Positions 6,791 through 16,711 of a stretch of 64,000 bases of DNA are shown here, one piece after another. Source of the stretch: CAVREM01 sp963728825 (lineage in GTDB: Bacteria; Acidobacteriota; Vicinamibacteria; Vicinamibacterales; CAVVIG01). The position numbers were made by a program, and so were the translations under genes. Numbering within the stretch: the first letter of the stretch is position 1; each line of letters starts with the position of its first letter. Location of the stretch: contig CAVSLA010000001.1 in NCBI GenBank assembly GCA_963728825.1, positions 434,001 through 498,000 on the forward strand. The letters run 5' to 3'. Under the pieces are notes generated by a model that did not search any database, was not told where the DNA came from, and worked only from the letters and a program-made list of their open reading frames with translations.

Positions 6791-9304
6791 CTACCCGGCC
6801 AGGGCGATCAGCGGATCGATTCGCGTCGCCCGTCGGGCCGGCAGCGCACACGCGGCGATCGCCACGCCCGCGAGCACAGTGGCCGCGGCCACCAGCACGA
6901 GCGGATCGGTGGCCGAGACGTGGAACAGCTGGCTTTGGAGGCTGCGCCGCAAGGCCAGGGCACCGGCGGCGCCCAGGGCAAAGCCAACGGCAATCAGCAT
7001 CAGGCCCTCGCGGAGGATGAGATCGAAGATGCTGCGACCGCTGCTGCCGAGCGCGAGCCGGATGCCAATCTCCCGCGTGCGCTGTGTCACGACGTAGGCG
7101 AGGACGCCGTAGATGCCAATCGCCGACAACAGCAGCGCGATCGCGCCGAACGCCAATGACAGGACGACCGGCGATCGCCGGTTGACGAGCGAGCGATCGA
7201 CACGCTCGGTCATCGTCAACATGTCGAAGAGGGCCAGCTCGCGATCGAGCGCGGCGATCGCCTGGCGCACCGAGCCGCCGAGCGCCGCCGGATCGCCAGC
7301 GGTTTTGATGGCGTAGTTGAGCGCGAAGCCCTGCGCCTGCGGCGGCGGCATGTTCTGCAGAACCGGGAAGTAGACCGCTCCCACGAACTCGTCTTCCTGC
7401 GTGAGGCTCTGCAGCTTCATCTCGCGAATCACCCCGACGACGTCGATGAACACCGTCCGCTCGGTGATGGCCGTGAGATTGCTCGGATCGGTCGGCAGAT
7501 ACATCCGGCGGCCGATCGGGCTCTGACCCGGCCAGAACCGTCGGGCGAGTCGATCGTCGACGATGACCACGCGCGGCTGCGGAGCGCCGAACGCGGATGG
7601 CGCGGCGTCAGGCGGAGCCACGTCCCGTTCGTCGAAGAACCGGCCTGACATCAGCTGGACGCCCATCGCCTCGAAGAATCCGGGCGAGATACTCGACTGC
7701 GTCGGAGCGATCGCGGCCTCACCCGGCCGCATCTGGTAGCCTTCGGCGAAAATCACGCTGTTGTTTCCGCTGCCGCCGAGCGGCATCATGCTCGTCGTGC
7801 CGGCCGCCTCGACGCCGGGCAACGCGCGAACGCGCTGCAGCGACTCGTTCAAGAACCCGATCATTGCGGTGTTTTCGCGGAACCTGGCTCGGGGCAGGAC
7901 GGCCGATGCGGTCAACACGCGGTCGGCGGTGAAGCCGGGATCGACCGCCAGCACCTGCCGAAAGCTGGAGAACAACAGTCCCGCCCCAGCCAGCAGCACG
8001 AAGGCAAACGCCACTTGAGTGACGACGAGGGTGCGTCGCAGCAACCGCGTGCCGCGGCCGCTCGTTCCCGTCCGTCCCTCCTCGCGCAGCATCGTCGTCA
8101 CGGTCGACGGCAGCACTGCCGCCGTCGGGATCAGCCCCAGCACGAAACCGATGGCCGCCCCGGCCGCCATCGTGACGGCAATCACGACACCGTCGAGTCG
8201 AATCTCGGCGCCGCGCGGCAGTTCCTGGATGTTCAGCGCGCCGAGCAGGCGAAGCGCCGCCCAGCCGACCGCGAGGCCGACCGCCGACGACGCGAGCGCG
8301 AGCATCAGGCCTTCGGTGATCAGTTGGCGCGCGATCCGGCTTCGACGGGCGCCGAGCGCGACGCGCGTCGCCAGCTCCTTCAAGCGCGCGCGCGATCGCA
8401 CCAGCACCAGATTGGCGACGTTCACACAACCGATCAACAGGACGAACAGCGCGCCGCCCCACATCAGATAGAGGGTCGTCCGCACATCGCGCACGAGGTC
8501 GTCCTGCAGCGGGCTGACAATCGTGTGGAAGCCGGCGTTGACGACCAGCTCCTTGAACTGGGGGAACCGATCGAGATTGGCGGTGTTCAGCCGATCGATC
8601 TCCGACTGCGCCTGCTGGAAGCTGGCGCCGGCTTTCAGTCGTCCGATCTGCTGGAGGTTGTTGCTGTGCCGTGACTGGTCCGACTTCTGGACGGGAGTAA
8701 ACGCCAGCGCACGCCACAACATGACGTCGGGCCGGAGGTAGACGAAGCTCTGTGGCATGACGCCGACCACGGTGTAGGTCTGGCCGTCGATCGGCACGTC
8801 GCGGCCGACGACGGTCAGATCGCCGCCGAATGCCGACTGCCACAAGCCGTAACTCAGCACGATCTTCCGCTGATTGCCGGGCTCACCCTCGTCGTCGGTG
8901 AAGGTCCGGCCGTGCAGCGGCTGAACCGCCAGCACTCGAAAGAACGACGGCGTGACGTTCATCGCACGAACGCGCGTCGGTGTGCCGTCCTGGTCGATAT
9001 TGACGCTGGCGTTGTTGTAGACCGCCTGCTCCGCAAACGCCGTCGTCTCACGCAGCCGATCGAAGTAGTCGGGCACGCCCACCGCCCGCAGGTTTGCGGC
9101 CCCCGCTTTGGGGTAGGCGTTACCGATGATCGCGATCCGGTCGGACTCGGACATCGGCAGCGGCCGCAGCAGCACGTTGTTGACGACCGCGAACAGCGCC
9201 ACGTTCGCGCCAATGCACAGCGCCAGCGTCACGGCGACGGTGGCGCTGAAGCTGCGGTCCTTCCACAGCAGCCGCAACCCTACTTTGACGTCATGACTGA
9301 GCAT
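6791..9304 (-). CDS. ADOP-type ABC transporter permease (MacB_PCD + FtsX)
   Basis: The 837-residue protein begins MLSHDVKVGLRLLWKDRSFS, leading straight into the first membrane helix (VTLALCIGANVALFAVVNNV). A large periplasmic MacB-type domain follows, then three FtsX helices around residues 280-420 (RARLKELATRVALGARRSRI), a second periplasmic domain, and a last FtsX block (RTREIGIRLALGSSGRSIF). It lacks the soluble helical N-terminus seen in the permeases at 1-456 and 50861-53449, and no PadR gene is adjacent. No ATPase gene is nearby. Members are inferred to act with a MacB-like ATPase; the substrate is unknown. Confidence 0.92.
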   Translation of the reverse strand: MLSHDVKVGLRLLWKDRSFSATVAVTLALCIGANVALFAVVNNVLLRPLPMSESDRIAIIGNAYPKAGAANLRAVGVPDYFDRLRETTAFAEQAVYNNASVNIDQDGTPTRVRAMNVTPSFFRVLAVQPLHGRTFTDDEGEPGNQRKIVLSYGLWQSAFGGDLTVVGRDVPIDGQTYTVVGVMPQSFVYLRPDVMLWRALAFTPVQKSDQSRHSNNLQQIGRLKAGASFQQAQSEIDRLNTANLDRFPQFKELVVNAGFHTIVSPLQDDLVRDVRTTLYLMWGGALFVLLIGCVNVANLVLVRSRARLKELATRVALGARRSRIARQLITEGLMLALASSAVGLAVGWAALRLLGALNIQELPRGAEIRLDGVVIAVTMAAGAAIGFVLGLIPTAAVLPSTVTTMLREEGRTGTSGRGTRLLRRTLVVTQVAFAFVLLAGAGLLFSSFRQVLAVDPGFTADRVLTASAVLPRARFRENTAMIGFLNESLQRVRALPGVEAAGTTSMMPLGGSGNNSVIFAEGYQMRPGEAAIAPTQSSISPGFFEAMGVQLMSGRFFDERDVAPPDAAPSAFGAPQPRVVIVDDRLARRFWPGQSPIGRRMYLPTDPSNLTAITERTVFIDVVGVIREMKLQSLTQEDEFVGAVYFPVLQNMPPPQAQGFALNYAIKTAGDPAALGGSVRQAIAALDRELALFDMLTMTERVDRSLVNRRSPVVLSLAFGAIALLLSAIGIYGVLAYVVTQRTREIGIRLALGSSGRSIFDLILREGLMLIAVGFALGAAGALALRRSLQSQLFHVSATDPLVLVAAATVLAGVAIAACALPARRATRIDPLIALAG

Positions 9305-9327
9305 GTCAGTGCCTGCGGATCCGTACG

Positions 9328-9379
9328 TAGGTCGGGCCTCTCAGGCCCGACCTCTCCAAAGGTCAGGCCCGACCTCTCC
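9328..9379. repeat. REP-like palindrome plus half copy
   Basis: AGGTCGGGCCT (9329-9339), loop CTC and AGGCCCGACCT (9343-9353) form a perfect 11 bp hairpin preceded by GT (GTAGG...). The right arm with its flank (CAGGCCCGACCTCTCC) is repeated at 9364-9379. Elements of the same plan, GTAG followed by a GC-rich hairpin, occur at 20351 and 25685, and a related hairpin at 50799. The rest of 9305-9436 shows no gene. Confidence 0.75.
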
Positions 9380-9436
9380 GACCTCCCGGGGCCGCACTCC
9401 GCTTAGACGAGCCTGTGAATATGAAAGTTGTGGGAA

Positions 9437-9982
9437 TCAGCTCGGCAGACCGAACTCGACGAATCGCTTCAGCCGCCGGACCTGGGTGGTGAGCACCTGA
9501 TCGACGTTCTTGACGACCGAATCGAGTCCCCCTCGCATGTAGCCGCCGACCACGTAAGTCATCTCGACGCGCGTCCGAGACCCCGCGTCGGTCAGGGTCC
9601 AGGTCATGGTGCCGATGACGGCCTGTTCGTGCAAGGGACCGAGCGCTCCGCGCAGCCGGAGGGTCTTGCCAGGATCGGCGAGGGTGACCGTCATGTGCTG
9701 AACCGTGCCACCGCTGGTCAGCCTTTCACAAAAGCACCCGTCGGCCCGCGCGTCAATCGTCATGTTCCGCGGATTCCCGGACCACGTGTGTTGTGGATCC
9801 CACCAGGCCCCGACCTGTCCCGTCAACGCGCGATAGACGGTGCCCGACCCTGCGGAAATCTCGGCGGTCGTTTTCGTCGTGAATCCGGCGGGCGTCGACT
9901 CGATCACCTCGGCGCGGCCGGCCGACCCGAGAAAGAGGCCGATCACGCCGATCGAGAAGAGGACGGTCAACCTTCGTTGCAT
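9437..9982 (-). CDS. Exported SRPBCC/START-like domain protein
   Basis: The 181-residue protein has a signal peptide (RLTVLFSIGVIGLFLGSAGRA). The remainder has the SRPBCC ligand-binding pattern: AEISAGSGTVYRALTGQVGAWW, a central strand series ending TLRLRGALGPL, and a C-terminal helix with LDSVVKNVDQVL. Members of this fold bind hydrophobic ligands. Its start lies inside the end of the upstream methyltransferase gene (16-base overlap), so the two are co-transcribed. The function is unknown. Confidence 0.82.
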   Translation of the reverse strand: MQRRLTVLFSIGVIGLFLGSAGRAEVIESTPAGFTTKTTAEISAGSGTVYRALTGQVGAWWDPQHTWSGNPRNMTIDARADGCFCERLTSGGTVQHMTVTLADPGKTLRLRGALGPLHEQAVIGTMTWTLTDAGSRTRVEMTYVVGGYMRGGLDSVVKNVDQVLTTQVRRLKRFVEFGLPS

Positions 9983-10743
9983 GACGGCTCCGGCTTCATT
10001 GGTACTGCTGCGATCGCGACGACATCGCCGCGCAGTACCCTCGCGCGGCCGATCGAGCGGCGCATCGTCACGGAAAACCCCGCGCGACCGAGCGCCGCAC
10101 GAATCGTTTCACGGTCGTAGAGCCGCACATGATGGATCTCGCGAGAGCGGCGATAGTGGCGGCCGACTCTCCGGAACGTCGTCATCTCGCGCGTCAGCAT
10201 CCGGCCGTTGGCCTCGGCGCGCGTCACGATCGCCCAGTCTTGTCCGGTGCGTCCCTGGCCATCGAAGGTCCGCCCGTCGGCCGATTCCATGAAATCGAAC
10301 AGCAGGAGGCCGCGCGGAGTGAGGGCGCGAGCGGCGCGATCGAAGAAGTGAAAGAGCCTCGTATCGTGGCGCCGAACGGCGGCCACGCCGCGACCCGGAA
10401 GGTAATTCACCACTTCGCCGAGCGCGACGATCGCCTCACACCGGGGAATCGCCGCTGCAGCAAGCGTCCCGACTTTGAACGCCGCGCCCGGCGCCTGGTC
10501 ACGCGCGATACGAATCATCGCCGGCGACTGATCGATGCCGAGGACTCGAAAGCCCCGTCTTGAAAGATCGCGCACCAGCGATCCGCCGCCGCATCCGAGC
10601 TCGATAACCAACGGCCGCTGCCCGGTCGGCCGCTTTTGCCGGAACCGACGACGGAGCAGGCGCGCGATCTCGGGCGCAGCCTGATGTATGAAGTCCTCGA
10701 ACCCCGCATGATGGATGTAGGCGAGGTCATCCGAGTAGATCAT
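9967..10743 (-). CDS. Class I SAM-dependent methyltransferase
   Basis: The protein has 258 residues, starting MIYSDDLAYIHHAGFEDF. The SAM-binding motif I is LVIELGCGGGSLVRDL, followed by an acidic turn (VLGIDQSPAMI) and the motif IVALGEVVNYLPG. The ATG at 10743 overlaps the upstream gene's stop as ATGA. A longer frame upstream reads through that gene in the wrong frame and was discarded. The substrate is unknown; the N-terminal YSDDLAYIH is common in small-molecule methyltransferases. Confidence 0.88.
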   Translation of the reverse strand: MIYSDDLAYIHHAGFEDFIHQAAPEIARLLRRRFRQKRPTGQRPLVIELGCGGGSLVRDLSRRGFRVLGIDQSPAMIRIARDQAPGAAFKVGTLAAAAIPRCEAIVALGEVVNYLPGRGVAAVRRHDTRLFHFFDRAARALTPRGLLLFDFMESADGRTFDGQGRTGQDWAIVTRAEANGRMLTREMTTFRRVGRHYRRSREIHHVRLYDRETIRAALGRAGFSVTMRRSIGRARVLRGDVVAIAAVPMKPEPSCNEG

Positions 10744-11159
10744 TCCCGGTACAACCAGGCCCCGGCAACGGACGCTAGAACGACCTCGCCGAAGGCCCAG
10801 GCCAGGCTGACCAGGATCACGCCAGGTGGAAACATCTGCATCACCGCATTGCCCATCTGCGGCCACAGAAACGCGAAGAACCAGACGAGGGCGCCGTTCA
10901 GCACGGCCGTCGGCACGCCAGGTCCGAATCGCGTCCGGATGGCGGCGTACAGCCACACGATGCCGATGCCGAGCCCGAAGCACATGAACACGAAGCTCAT
11001 GATCTCGCGCGTGCCGAGCGGCGGCAGGTTGCGCGCGGCAATCGTGGCCTCCATCTGCTCGGCCACGACGAACAGGTTCAACACTGATTCGCCGATGTTG
11101 AGGACCAGACCCGCCAGCAAGCCGCCGGCGATCACCCGTCCGATGTTGATCTTTCCCAT
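10740..11159 (-). CDS. Small four-helix membrane protein of unknown function
   Basis: The 139-residue protein starts MGKINIGRVIAGGLLAGLV, preceded by a GAAGAGGG ribosome binding site. An upstream in-frame TTG at 11177 is less likely. It has about four hydrophobic segments (GGLLAGLVLNIGESVLNLF, IMSFVFMCFGLGIGIVWLY, VPTAVLNGALVWFFAFLW, GVILVSLAWAFGEVVLASV). I do not recognise a characterised family. It forms an overlapping operon with the methyltransferase and the SRPBCC protein. Confidence 0.82.
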   Translation of the reverse strand: MGKINIGRVIAGGLLAGLVLNIGESVLNLFVVAEQMEATIAARNLPPLGTREIMSFVFMCFGLGIGIVWLYAAIRTRFGPGVPTAVLNGALVWFFAFLWPQMGNAVMQMFPPGVILVSLAWAFGEVVLASVAGAWLYRE

Positions 11160-11286
11160 CCGGCCCTCTTCTCTCAATGGCGTTGTGGCGCCGGCAGCGT
11201 TTGACGCTGATGCTGCGGGCGCTGCTGTTGTCGAGGTCGCTATACTGCCAGAAACCTCCTATCACCGGTAGTACGATCGGCGCCGC

Positions 11287-12525
11287 ATGACCGACCCGCG
11301 GCGCGTCATCGGGGAACTGCGCGAGCTCGAGGCGCTGACGTCGAACCAGGACGGCGCGCAGCGGGTCGCCTGGAGTCCCGTCTGGCAGCAGGCCCGCGAG
11401 TGGTTCGGCGCCAAGCTCGCGGCCTTGGGCGTCGCGCGCGAGCTCGACGCCGCCGGCAATGCCTGGTTCACCATGCCAGGCCGGTCACCAAAGACGGTGA
11501 TTCTCGGCTCGCATCTCGATTCAGTGCCGAACGGCGGGTGGCTGGACGGAGCGCTCGGCATGCTCGCCGCGCTCGAGGCGGTGCGTGTCCACGCCAGTCA
11601 GTCACCGGTCACACTGCGACTGGTCGACTGGGCGGACGAGGAAGGACGGTTCGGCTTGAGCCTGCTCGGGTCGTCGGCCGCCGCCGGCCGGATCGATCTC
11701 GATGCGGCGCGCCGTGCGTCGGACAAGACCGGTGTCCGGCTGGTGGACGCGCTGCGGGCGAACGGCGTCAGCCTCGAGACCATGCCTGCCGCGCGGCAGT
11801 ATCTCCAGGCGATCGATGCCCGCGCCTATCTCGAGCTGCATATCGAGCAGGGGCCGGTGCTCGCCTCTCAGAATGCCGCGGTCGGCGTTGTCAGTGGAAC
11901 GTTCGGCGTCGAACGGCATCTGCTGCGATTCGCCGGCCAGGCCGCTCACGCCGGTTCGACGCCGCTCGAGATGCGCCGCGACGCGTTTCTGGCCGCCGCC
12001 GAGACGGCGATCGAATGCCGCGCGATCGCCCGGCGCCTGGTGGAACGCGGAACGCCGGCCGTCTGCACCACCGGCTCGGTCAACGTCCAGCCCAACATCC
12101 CGACAGCGATTCCGGGGCTCTGCGAGATGTCGCTCGATCAGCGCGCCCTCGATGCGCACGCGCTCGCCACGATCGTTGCTGAGGCACGCGCCGCGTCCGA
12201 GCGATGTGCCGCTGCCAATCGCGTGAGCGTCGACTGGCGGACGCTGTGGCGCATCGAGCCGCGGCCGTTCGACGCCGCGCTGATGGCGTCGTGCGAGGAA
12301 GCGGTCCGCGAAGAGACCGGCCAGGCGCCACGTCTGCCGTCCGGGCCGGTGCACGACGCGACCGAGATGGCCGCACTCATGCCGGTGGTGATGATGTTTG
12401 CGGCATCACCCAACGGGCTATCTCATTGCAAGGAGGAGGACACACCCGAACCCGTTCTCGAACACGCGATCCGCGCCTACGTGCGGCTGGTCGGCAGGGC
12501 GATCGAGCGGGCGGCGATTAGCTGA
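11287..12525 (+). CDS. M20-family amidohydrolase (N-carbamoyl-L-amino-acid hydrolase / allantoate amidohydrolase type)
   Basis: The 412-residue protein carries the binuclear metal motifs of the hydantoinase/carbamoylase subgroup of M20: GSHLDSVPNGGWLDGALG (His76, Asp87), WADEEGRFG, ELHIEQGPVL and the C-terminal GLSHCKEEDT. The lid domain contains HAGSTPLEMRRDA. Such enzymes hydrolyse carbamoyl or ureido groups from amino acids or purine-catabolism intermediates. It is transcribed away from the membrane-protein operon, and no hydantoinase gene is adjacent, so the exact substrate is open. Confidence 0.92.
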   Translation: MTDPRRVIGELRELEALTSNQDGAQRVAWSPVWQQAREWFGAKLAALGVARELDAAGNAWFTMPGRSPKTVILGSHLDSVPNGGWLDGALGMLAALEAVRVHASQSPVTLRLVDWADEEGRFGLSLLGSSAAAGRIDLDAARRASDKTGVRLVDALRANGVSLETMPAARQYLQAIDARAYLELHIEQGPVLASQNAAVGVVSGTFGVERHLLRFAGQAAHAGSTPLEMRRDAFLAAAETAIECRAIARRLVERGTPAVCTTGSVNVQPNIPTAIPGLCEMSLDQRALDAHALATIVAEARAASERCAAANRVSVDWRTLWRIEPRPFDAALMASCEEAVREETGQAPRLPSGPVHDATEMAALMPVVMMFAASPNGLSHCKEEDTPEPVLEHAIRAYVRLVGRAIERAAIS

Positions 12526-12609
12526 AGCGGGGCATCGGCTGTGACGCGTCCACATCTGTTATGATCCGCCGCCCGAAGTGGAAGGACCACGGGGTGGAGA
12601 TCGCAGATC

Positions 12610-13857
12610 ATGAATCGATGGCTTCCGGTTGTCGGTGGCGTGTGCATGAATCTCGCGCTCGGTTCGCTCTATGCGTGGAGCGTATTCGTGCTGCCGCTCG
12701 AGAAGGAATTCGGCTGGACCCGCGCGCAGACCTCATGGGTATTCACGATTGCGATCGTCGTCTTCGCCGCAGCGTTCGTGCTCGCGGGACGCATTCAGGA
12801 CAAGCGCGGGCCGCGGATCTGCGCGGCCGTCGGCGGCACGCTGGTCGGCCTCGGTTTCATCCTGGCGAGCTGGACCACCACCCTGCCCTTCCTCTATCTG
12901 ATCTTCGCGATCATCGGCATCGGCAACGGGTTTGGCTATGCGACGCCAGTACCCGTCGCGTCGAAATGGTTCCCCGACAAACGCGGCCTGGTCGTCGGCC
13001 TGATGGTCGGAGGCTACGGCGGCGGCTCGGCCATCTTCGGACCACTGGCCATCCGCCTGATCGAAACTGTCGGCTGGCGACAGACCTTCCAGATTCTCGG
13101 CGTGTTGTTCTTCATCATGGGGATGATCGGCACCTGGCTGCTCGTCAACCCTCCCGCCGGCTACCAACCGCCGGGGTGGAAGCCGGTCGCGACCGGCGCG
13201 GTCGCGCAGCGCAGCACTCGCGATTACTCGACTGCGGAAATGATGCGCACACCGACGTTCTATTTTCTCTGGATCGCCTACTGCTTTGGCGCCACGGCGG
13301 GTCTCATGACCATCAGTCAGCTGGTGCCGTTCGCGCAGGCCTCGGGTCTCGGAGCCGCCGCCGCCACCCTCGTCCTGCCGATCAGCGCCGCGGGCAACGC
13401 CGGAGGACGGATCCTGTCGGGCTGGATGTCCGATACGCTCGGACGGCTGACGACGCTCCGTGTCATGGTGATTCTGTCCGCCGTCGCGATGCCGGTCTTG
13501 TTCGCCGTGCGTCAGGAGGTCTTCCTGTTTTTTCTGCTCGTGGCGGTGGTGTACTGGTGCTACGGCACGCAGTTGTCGGTGTTTGCTTCGACGACGGCCG
13601 ATTTCTTCGGGACGCGCAATCTTGGGCTGAACTACGGCGTGCTGTTCACGGCGTGGGGAATCGCAGGAGTGCTGGGACCGATCATCGCCGCTCAGGTCTT
13701 CGACGCATTCGGCGATTACCAGTATGCCTTCTACGCCGCCGGCGGGCTCGCGCTGCTCGCGTTCGTGTCTCTTCTGCTCGCCCGTCCGCCGAGTTTCTCG
13801 GTTGCACCGGCAGCTGACGTGATGGCGCCGGCGGCGGCCAAAACGCGGCCTGTTTAG
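12610..13857 (+). CDS. OFA-type major facilitator superfamily transporter
   Basis: The 415-residue protein has about 12 membrane segments. It opens MNRWLPVVGGVCMNLALGS with LYAWSVFVLPLEKEFGW, the signature of the oxalate:formate antiporter (OFA) branch, and has YATPVPVASKWFPDKRG and GRILSGWMSDTLGR loops. Many OFA members carry other monocarboxylates. The next gene, 22 bases downstream on the same strand, is an acyl/acetyl-CoA synthetase, so uptake of a short carboxylate followed by CoA activation is a reasonable inference. Confidence 0.9.
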   Translation: MNRWLPVVGGVCMNLALGSLYAWSVFVLPLEKEFGWTRAQTSWVFTIAIVVFAAAFVLAGRIQDKRGPRICAAVGGTLVGLGFILASWTTTLPFLYLIFAIIGIGNGFGYATPVPVASKWFPDKRGLVVGLMVGGYGGGSAIFGPLAIRLIETVGWRQTFQILGVLFFIMGMIGTWLLVNPPAGYQPPGWKPVATGAVAQRSTRDYSTAEMMRTPTFYFLWIAYCFGATAGLMTISQLVPFAQASGLGAAAATLVLPISAAGNAGGRILSGWMSDTLGRLTTLRVMVILSAVAMPVLFAVRQEVFLFFLLVAVVYWCYGTQLSVFASTTADFFGTRNLGLNYGVLFTAWGIAGVLGPIIAAQVFDAFGDYQYAFYAAGGLALLAFVSLLLARPPSFSVAPAADVMAPAAAKTRPV

Positions 13858-13879
13858 CTCTTATCGAGGAGTGATTCAT

Positions 13880-15997
13880 ATGTCAGAGGTCAAAGACCAG
13901 CGGGACGTCACCGAAGCTCAGATCGCGTCCCACTGGAAGGAGGAAGGGTTCCTGCACCCTCCCGTCGAATTCGTCGCTCAGGCCAACATGGCGGATCCGG
14001 CCGTGTTCGAGCGATTCAACGGCAAGAACTTCCCGAATTGTTTTCGCGAGTACGCGGATCTTCTTGACTGGGATCAATACTGGCACACCATCCTGGACTC
14101 ATCGAATCCCCCGTTCTTCAAGTGGTTCGCCGGCGGACGGCTGAATGCGTCTTACAACTGCGTCGACCGGCACCTGACCAAGTACCGGAACAAGGCGGCG
14201 TTCATCTGGGTGGCAGAACCTGAGAGCGAGCCCGACCGGGTCATCACCTACCAGGAGCTCTGGGTCAGGGTCAACGAGTTCGCGGCGCTGCTCAGGGATT
14301 TCGCCGGTTTGAAAGCGGGTGACCGGGTCACCTTTCACCTGCCGATGACGCCGGATCTTCCGGTCGCGATGCTGGCCGCGGCGAGACTGGGCGTCGTCCA
14401 CTCGCAGGTGTTTGGCGGATTCAGCGGCGCGGCCTGCGGCGATCGCATCGCGGACTCCCAGTGTCGAGTCCTGGTCACGATGGACGCGTATTGGCGGAAC
14501 GGCCAGTTGATCGATCACAAGATCAAGGCCGATGAGGCGGTCGAGAACGCCGCCAAGCAGGGGTTCAAGGTCGACAAGGTTCTGGTGTTCCGCCGCTACG
14601 CCGGAAAAAACTCGTCGCCCACGCCAATGGTCGAAGGCCGCGATTTTTTCGTGGACGACGTTCTCAAGGATTTCCGCGGCAAACGGGTCGAGCCGGTCTC
14701 GATGCCGGCCGAGGCGCCGCTGTTCCTGATGTACACCAGCGGTACGACCGCCAAGCCCAAGGGTTGTCAGCACAGCACCGGTGGCTATCTCTCGTATGTG
14801 GCGGGCACCGCCAAGTACTACCAGGACATCCATCCCGAGGACGTCTACTGGTGCTTTGCCGATATCGGATGGATCACCGGCCACTCCTACATCGTCTACG
14901 GCCCGCTGTCGTTGGCAGCGACCGGCGTCCTCTACGAAGGTGTGCCGACCTTTCCCGATCCCGGCAGGCCATGGAGAATCGCCGAGCGGCTGAACGTGAA
15001 CATCTTCCACACGGCCCCCACGACCATCCGGATGCTGCGGAAGGCCGGACCGGACGAACCCGCCAAGTACAACTATCACTTCAAGCACATGACGACGGTG
15101 GGCGAACCCATCGAGCCTGAAGTCTGGAAGTGGTACTACGATGTGGTCGGCAAGAGAGAGGCTGCGATCGTCGACACGTGGTGGCAGACCGAAACCGGTG
15201 GCTTCATCGGCACGACGCTGCCGGCGCTTCAGCCGATGAAGCCTGGCAGCTGTGGTCCCGGTGCTCTGGGAATCTCTCTCGCGATCTTCGACGAAGAGGG
15301 GAAACCGGTCGAACCTGGAAGCGGGAAGGGCGGCAACATCTGCGTGACCAATCCGTGGCCAGGTCTGGAGCAGACGATCTGGGGCGACCCTCAGCGATTC
15401 GTCGCCACCTACTTCAAGAAGTACTGCAAAGACCCGAACAGCAAGGATTGGCGCGACTGGCCCTACGTGACCGGCGACGGAGCGATGCAGGCCAAGGACG
15501 GCTACTTCCGCATCGTGGGCCGCGTCGACGATGTCATCAACGTTGCCGGCCACCGTTTGGGTACCAAGGAGCTCGAGTCGGCGGCGCTGACCGTCGAGGC
15601 GGTTGGTGAGGCGGCCGCGGTACCGGCGGTCGACGACCTGAAAGGCAGAGTCCCCGAGATCTACGTCTCTTTGAAGCCAGGGTACGAAGCGTCCACCGCG
15701 GTGGAAGATCAGGTGAAGCAGGCGGTCACGAAGCTGATCGGCCCGATGGCGCGGCCGACGCGCGTGTGGATCAGCAGTGACCTGCCGAAGACCCGCTCAG
15801 GCAAGATCATGCGACGGGTCATCGCGGCGATCTCGAACTTCATCGATGTGGGGGACGTCACGACATTGGCGAATCCCGAGGTCGTGGAAGTGATCCGCAG
15901 GCATGTCCAGAGCGTCAAGGCCAAGGACGGCGCGATTCCGAAGTCGATGTCGAAGGAAATAGAGGAGGAGCTGCGCAAGTTCGGAGATGTGAGCTAA
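13880..15997 (+). CDS. acs: Acetyl-CoA synthetase-family acid:CoA ligase (AMP-forming)
   Basis: This roughly 705-residue ligase has the AMP-binding P-loop LMYTSGTTAKPKGCQHSTGG, WWQTETGGF, the hinge region GRVDDVINVAGHRLGTKE and the catalytic lysine motif TRSGKIMRR near the C-terminus. The overall layout matches acetate-CoA ligases, with about 40 extra residues at the C-terminus. ATG at 13880 is preferred because AGGAG lies at 13867-13871, eight bases upstream; the in-frame GTG at 13871 is part of that site. It is expected to turn acetate or a related acid, imported by the upstream OFA carrier, into its CoA thioester. Its stop overlaps the convergent gene's restored stop by two bases. Confidence 0.92.
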   Translation: MSEVKDQRDVTEAQIASHWKEEGFLHPPVEFVAQANMADPAVFERFNGKNFPNCFREYADLLDWDQYWHTILDSSNPPFFKWFAGGRLNASYNCVDRHLTKYRNKAAFIWVAEPESEPDRVITYQELWVRVNEFAALLRDFAGLKAGDRVTFHLPMTPDLPVAMLAAARLGVVHSQVFGGFSGAACGDRIADSQCRVLVTMDAYWRNGQLIDHKIKADEAVENAAKQGFKVDKVLVFRRYAGKNSSPTPMVEGRDFFVDDVLKDFRGKRVEPVSMPAEAPLFLMYTSGTTAKPKGCQHSTGGYLSYVAGTAKYYQDIHPEDVYWCFADIGWITGHSYIVYGPLSLAATGVLYEGVPTFPDPGRPWRIAERLNVNIFHTAPTTIRMLRKAGPDEPAKYNYHFKHMTTVGEPIEPEVWKWYYDVVGKREAAIVDTWWQTETGGFIGTTLPALQPMKPGSCGPGALGISLAIFDEEGKPVEPGSGKGGNICVTNPWPGLEQTIWGDPQRFVATYFKKYCKDPNSKDWRDWPYVTGDGAMQAKDGYFRIVGRVDDVINVAGHRLGTKELESAALTVEAVGEAAAVPAVDDLKGRVPEIYVSLKPGYEASTAVEDQVKQAVTKLIGPMARPTRVWISSDLPKTRSGKIMRRVIAAISNFIDVGDVTTLANPEVVEVIRRHVQSVKAKDGAIPKSMSKEIEEELRKFGDVS

Positions 15998-16684
15998 GGC
16001 ACCTCTTCGACTGGCTTTCCGTTGATCGACTCGGTACTGGTAGGTCATCGTCATCGTCGATTTGCCGGCGATCCGGACGCTCGCCACGGATTCGAGCTTG
16101 ACGGGCACACGGACGCCGGCTCTCCGTTCATAGGTTCGAACGATCTCGACTTTACGAGTCCAGAAGGACGGGGTTTTCGAAAGCGCTCCTTCGATGCGGA
16201 CGAGGTCGCCGTCGTGCGGCCTCAGGAAAATCGATCCGTTGACGAGCAGGACGTCCTTGCGCCGTGGTGTGACGCCGATCCATGCGAGCCCGGTCGGCTC
16301 CGCGCCACGATCTTCAAAAGTGTAATTGGCGAGCGTGAACGCGCCGCGATCGCCGGCGCCCCACATGGTGCGCTCCGTCTCGAGGGCCTGAACGAACACG
16401 CGTTCACGCACGTAGCCGGAGCCGCCCTCGCCGACGATCTCGTAGTGGAAGCCGGACTCATCGGCCTCGGTCCAGACGCTCATCCAGGCGGCCTCGCTCA
16501 GGCGATCGTTTCGCACCTCCATCCGGCGCAACGCGCGGTAGGCGGTCGGTCCCTGTTCGACGGTTGTGAGAAACCGCTGAAGTACATGTGGAAGCTGACT
16601 CTCGTCGAGCTTATCGGCGCTGATGGAAATGTCGCAGAGTAGAAGGGCCGGGAGGAGCGCGCTGGTGGCGAGCGCCCTGCGCAT
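15994..16684 (-). CDS. Exported LolA-like/outer-membrane-associated protein of unknown function, frameshifted near the C-terminus
   Basis: A signal peptide (MRRALATSALLPALLLC, then DISISA) is followed by a beta-rich domain with TYRALRRMEVRNDR-like and GAFTLANYTFEDRG segments, resembling lipoprotein-sorting (LolA-like) folds. As written, the frame runs on to 15797 across the acs gene. Removing one base at about 16030-16034 (GGTACTGG context) restores NGKPVEEVP and a TAG at 15996-15994. That gives 229 residues and a stop that abuts the convergent acs stop. I therefore annotate the restored end and regard the extra base as an error or a recent mutation. Confidence 0.75.
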
Positions 16685-16711
16685 GCCCGGCAGGTAGCAA
16701 GGAGTGCGCCA

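Noticed and set aside
10744..11265. Long N-terminal extension of the methyltransferase frame
   Set aside because: The added residues are Arg-rich and read the membrane-protein gene in a wrong frame; ATG 10743 overlaps that gene's stop.
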